Made by a program: the position numbers and the translations under genes | Origin: Cryobacterium sp. | Lineage (GTDB): Bacteria; Actinomycetota; Actinomycetes; Actinomycetales; Microbacteriaceae | Reading direction: 5' to 3' | Assembly (NCBI RefSeq): GCF_026786305.1 | Contig: NZ_JAJAYI010000015.1 | Location: 1-42,269, forward strand | Length of the DNA stretch: 42,269 nucleotides | Notes under the pieces: model-generated | The model's input: the letters and a program-made list of their open reading frames with translations, nothing else | Told to the model about the DNA's origin: nothing | The model's database searches: none | Shown: in pieces, positions 40,360 to 42,269 of the stretch | Layout of the letters: every line of letters starts with the position of its first letter | Numbering within the stretch: position 1 is the stretch's first letter

Positions 40360-40720
40360 GAGTCCTCCAATCACTTTTTCGTATCGTGGAGCACAGGCCG
40401 TCGCGTGTGCAGTGTCTCGTTATCAGTCACTATCGGTCCGAATGCGAGCAAGGTAAGTGGCCCCGACTGAATATCTGTTCAATTTATTGGAGGCCTGGCC
40501 CATAAGAGAAGCCCGAGAAGGCCCCAAAACGGGTGCCTCGCAGCACGATAAGCCCCATAAAGGGGGGTTCCCATTCTCTAATATAGACACAAACGCTCTA
40601 CCCACTTACCCCTGAGTGCGGTACTTTTTAAAAAAAACAGGCATTGAGGGCTCCTACGGGGGCGTAAGGGTCCTCCTGTTTCACGAACAATCGTGATTTA
40701 TTTCTCTTGGGGGACGGCTT
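40360..40720. other. Divergent intergenic region between flgN and the sigma factor gene
   Basis: 361 bases with no gene seen. It is richer in A/T and in runs than its surroundings: CCCCATAAAGGGGGG near 40550, TTTTTAAAAAAAAC near 40625-40640, and a possible hairpin around TACG-GGGG-CGTA near 40660. It must hold the promoters of both flagellar units. A sequence resembling the sigma-28 -10 (GACCGATAG, minus strand near 40430) occurs, but no matching -35 is at the right distance, so I do not call a promoter. Confidence 0.45.
40681..40696. repeat. Perfect inverted repeat in the leader of the flagellar sigma gene
   Basis: TCACGA-ACAA-TCGTGA, followed by TTTATTTCT and 24 bases before the GTG of the sigma factor gene. 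It may be an operator or a small attenuator-like hairpin. Confidence 0.5.
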
Positions 40721-41542
40721 GTGAATCGCAGTGACCGCAATGCCCTCGTGGTTGAAAATCTCCCACTCGTCGGCTACCTCGTCTCCGAGGTCTGGGCCAA
40801 GGCCCGCCACCTCTCGCGTGATGATCTGGCCTCAGCCGGCGCCGTGGCTCTGATTACTTCAGCGGATGCCTTCAAACCCGACCTCGGCGTTCCCTTCGGC
40901 GCCTTCGCCCGTCGTCGAATAATCGGTGCCTTCGCCGATGAAATGCGCTCCAACGACTGGGCAACGCGCACCGCACGCCGTCGTATCAAAGAGACCATGG
41001 CCGTGCAGGAGACGTTGTCGGCGGCACTGGGGCGCACCCCCAACGTCGACGAGATCGCGGCGGCGCTCGGTGTTGACCGCGAGAGCGCATCCGCTGGCAT
41101 GTCAGACGCCCAACGCACGCTGTCGACGCTCGATGACACCACGGCTGAGTTTCTCATCGCTGACACCGCAATGCCCGAAGAGTCGCTACTCTCGGCCGAG
41201 CGTCTCACCTACCTGCACGCCGCAATTGCGGCGCTGCCCGAGAAGATGCGCGAGATCGTCGAACAGATCTACTTCGACGATCGCCCGGTCAAAGAGATCG
41301 CGGCCGACCTCGGCATTACGCACTCGGCCGTGTCGCAGACCCGGGCAGAAGCCATCCGCTTGTTGCGTGACGGGCTCAGCACTCACTACTCCGATGACGC
41401 CGAGGCCGCACACGAGCCGGAGTCGCGCATTGCGCCGGCCCGCCGCAGCGCCTACCTCGCCCGCCTGGCCGACCTCGCAACCGTGGGCATGTCTCACGCT
41501 GCGCGGGTTCCGCTCCTCGCAGAAGAACTCGTCGCCTCCTGA
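40721..41542 (+). CDS. FliA/WhiG-like sigma factor, probable flagellar sigma
   Basis: 273 residues from GTG 40721, with GGGGGA about eight bases upstream. Region 2 reads LPLVGYLVSEVWAKARHLSR and continues with a core-binding and -10-reading helix (FGAFARRRIIGAFADEMRSN). Region 3 follows (ALGRTPNVDEIAAALGVD), then region 4 (VKEIAADLGITHSAVSQTRA) as the -35 helix-turn-helix. About 45 residues after region 4 are an unusual extension (ARRSAYLARLADLATVGMSH). The overall plan is that of the FliA/WhiG/SigD group. The divergent flagellar operon and the flagellin-like gene after it indicate that it controls late flagellar genes. Symbol left open as family membership is by pattern only. Confidence 0.85.
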   Translation: MNRSDRNALVVENLPLVGYLVSEVWAKARHLSRDDLASAGAVALITSADAFKPDLGVPFGAFARRRIIGAFADEMRSNDWATRTARRRIKETMAVQETLSAALGRTPNVDEIAAALGVDRESASAGMSDAQRTLSTLDDTTAEFLIADTAMPEESLLSAERLTYLHAAIAALPEKMREIVEQIYFDDRPVKEIAADLGITHSAVSQTRAEAIRLLRDGLSTHYSDDAEAAHEPESRIAPARRSAYLARLADLATVGMSHAARVPLLAEELVAS

Positions 41543-41663
41543 CGCCTCTGAGGGAGTCTCTCAATCGTTCCCGGTCTTCTCACTGCAACGGCGCCACAAT
41601 CAGTCACATCTTCGGCCCAGGGAAGGACCAGGGCACCCGCACCACCTCATGGAAGAAACCATA

Positions 41664-42020
41664 ATGGGCATGCAAATCAATACCTCCAGCACCGGAGCCT
41701 CCGACGCGCTGCGCAAGCTGGCCGCAGTTCAAGGCGGCCCGGCTCAGCCGACGGTTGCACGCTCCAGCGGCACTCGCAGCAGTACACCGGAGCCGACCGC
41801 CCTGCTCGACACGGTCGAGTCCAACGGTAGGGCTGCAGCCGTCGCCACCGAGAACCGCGTTGCGGCCGCCTCGACGCTGCGCGACAGCGACCTGGCCGCC
41901 AAGATGGTCGAGCAGACCAGCACCAAGATTCTGGCCGAGCCCGGCATCGCCGTGTCGGCTCAGGCGAACCAGGCCAACTCCAACGTGGCCCAGCTGCTCG
42001 AGCCCGCGCGCGCCGAGTAG
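41664..42020 (+). CDS. Mini-flagellin: flagellin N- and C-terminal segments only
   Basis: 118 residues from ATG 41664; ATG 41649 in frame would add five. The N-terminus MGMQINTSSTGASDALRKL matches the start of flagellins (usually MGxQINTNxxALNAxRxL). Residues about 62-112 match the flagellin C-terminal helix: ATENRVAAASTLRDSDLAAK, then MVEQTSTKILAEPGIAVSAQ, then ANQANSNVAQLL. Between them lie only about 40 Pro/Ser/Thr-rich residues, so nearly all of D1, and D2/D3, are missing. Normal flagellins have over 250 residues. It follows the sigma factor gene by 121 bases, on the same strand. It could be exported with the filament, interact with FliW, or be a decayed flagellin. GGAAGAA six bases upstream supports the start. 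Confidence 0.75.
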   Translation: MGMQINTSSTGASDALRKLAAVQGGPAQPTVARSSGTRSSTPEPTALLDTVESNGRAAAVATENRVAAASTLRDSDLAAKMVEQTSTKILAEPGIAVSAQANQANSNVAQLLEPARAE

Positions 42021-42095
42021 TTTCTTTTCAGCTCTCCCAGCCAAGCGGATTTTCATTCGCTCGGCCGAGCCAGCTGGTCACCACGGCATCAAGGT

Positions 42096-42269
42096 CTAGG
42101 TGCGCCAGTGGGGTTTTGGGCTGGGCGTATTCGCGCGGTGGCTGTGGGCGGGGCGCCAGGTTTGGGTGGGGTCCCAGAGGAGGGGGCCGAGGAGTTGGGG
42201 TCGGCCGTTGGTTATGCGGATTTTCCAGCCGTTGCTGTTGATGGTGTGGTGGTGGTACCAGCAGAGCAG
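42096..42269 (-). CDS. HNH endonuclease, DUF222 type, C-terminal fragment
   Basis: 57 codons plus TAG, running off the right edge. The fragment begins LLCWYHHHTINSNGWKIRIT and continues with GRPQLLGPLLWDPTQTWRP. This is the C-terminal end of the DUF222-HNH endonucleases found in many copies in Microbacteriaceae and Mycobacteriaceae, where LCxxHHxxI carries the last His of the HNH motif. It is convergent with the mini-flagellin gene. The N-terminal DUF222 part would lie outside the window, so it is unknown whether the gene is intact. Such genes are often linked to mobile or variable regions. Confidence 0.75.
   Translation of the reverse strand: MLCWYHHHTINSNGWKIRITNGRPQLLGPLLWDPTQTWRPAHSHRANTPSPKPHWRT

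Noticed and set aside
40425-40450. Sigma-28 promoter for flgN on the minus strand
   Set aside because: A GACCGATAG-like -10 is present, but no TAAA-type -35 is found about 15 bases upstream.
40360-40720. c-di-GMP riboswitch in the leader of the flagellar sigma gene
   Set aside because: The conserved GEMM core segments were looked for on both strands and not seen.

Overview
The window looks like chromosomal DNA from a high-GC actinobacterium, most probably a flagellated member of the Microbacteriaceae. This rests on the strong G/C bias at third codon positions, on gene pairs typical of Actinobacteria (clpS-DUF2017, DUF6504-dnaE2, the 'MFS small subunit' after an oxalate/formate-type carrier), and on a C-terminal HNH endonuclease fragment of the DUF222 type at the right edge. 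The genus is not resolved. I see no rRNA, tRNA, CRISPR array or insertion sequence.

Layout. 1-1600 (minus): the start of a secreted protein running off the left edge, a lipoprotein, and a TetR regulator. 1713-4667 (plus): an unusual ABC ATPase and a YhgE/Pip-type membrane protein, divergent from the TetR gene and probably repressed by it. 4983-7343: a class A penicillin-binding protein with a repetitive Pro-rich tail. 7351-11075 (minus): a DnaE2-type error-prone polymerase translationally coupled to a DUF6504 protein, behind a promoter matching the LexA-independent (PafBC/RecA-NDp) DNA-damage motif. 11410-14826: glycerate kinase, then a Tat-exported PhoX phosphatase preceded by a PHO box.

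14982-22351 is a C1 oxidation block: glutathione-independent formaldehyde dehydrogenase, MoaA and FdhD (cofactor synthesis and formate dehydrogenase maturation), an FdhF/YdeP-type molybdoenzyme, and an OFA-family MFS carrier with a 33-residue partner gene. The natural reading is formaldehyde to formate to CO2, with formate or oxalate exchange across the membrane. 22657-26252 holds two overlapping glycosyltransferases, the first with a HEAT-repeat N-terminus. 26320-32552 (minus) is a purine oxidation block: MobA/MocA-like nucleotidyltransferase, guanine deaminase, and a two-gene xanthine dehydrogenase. Four molybdenum-related functions therefore sit within about 16 kb.

32828-37100 holds a pyridine-nucleotide disulfide oxidoreductase lacking the usual C-terminal His/Glu pair, clpS-DUF2017 (minus), and sufS-sufU (plus). 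37137-42020 is a flagellar end-piece: flgN-flgK-flgL-fliW on the minus strand, divergent from a FliA-like sigma factor that is followed by a 118-residue 'mini-flagellin' made of little more than the two flagellin termini. This last gene is the most unusual item in the window. Short in-frame or intergenic tandem repeats of 13-24 bp recur at six or more places.
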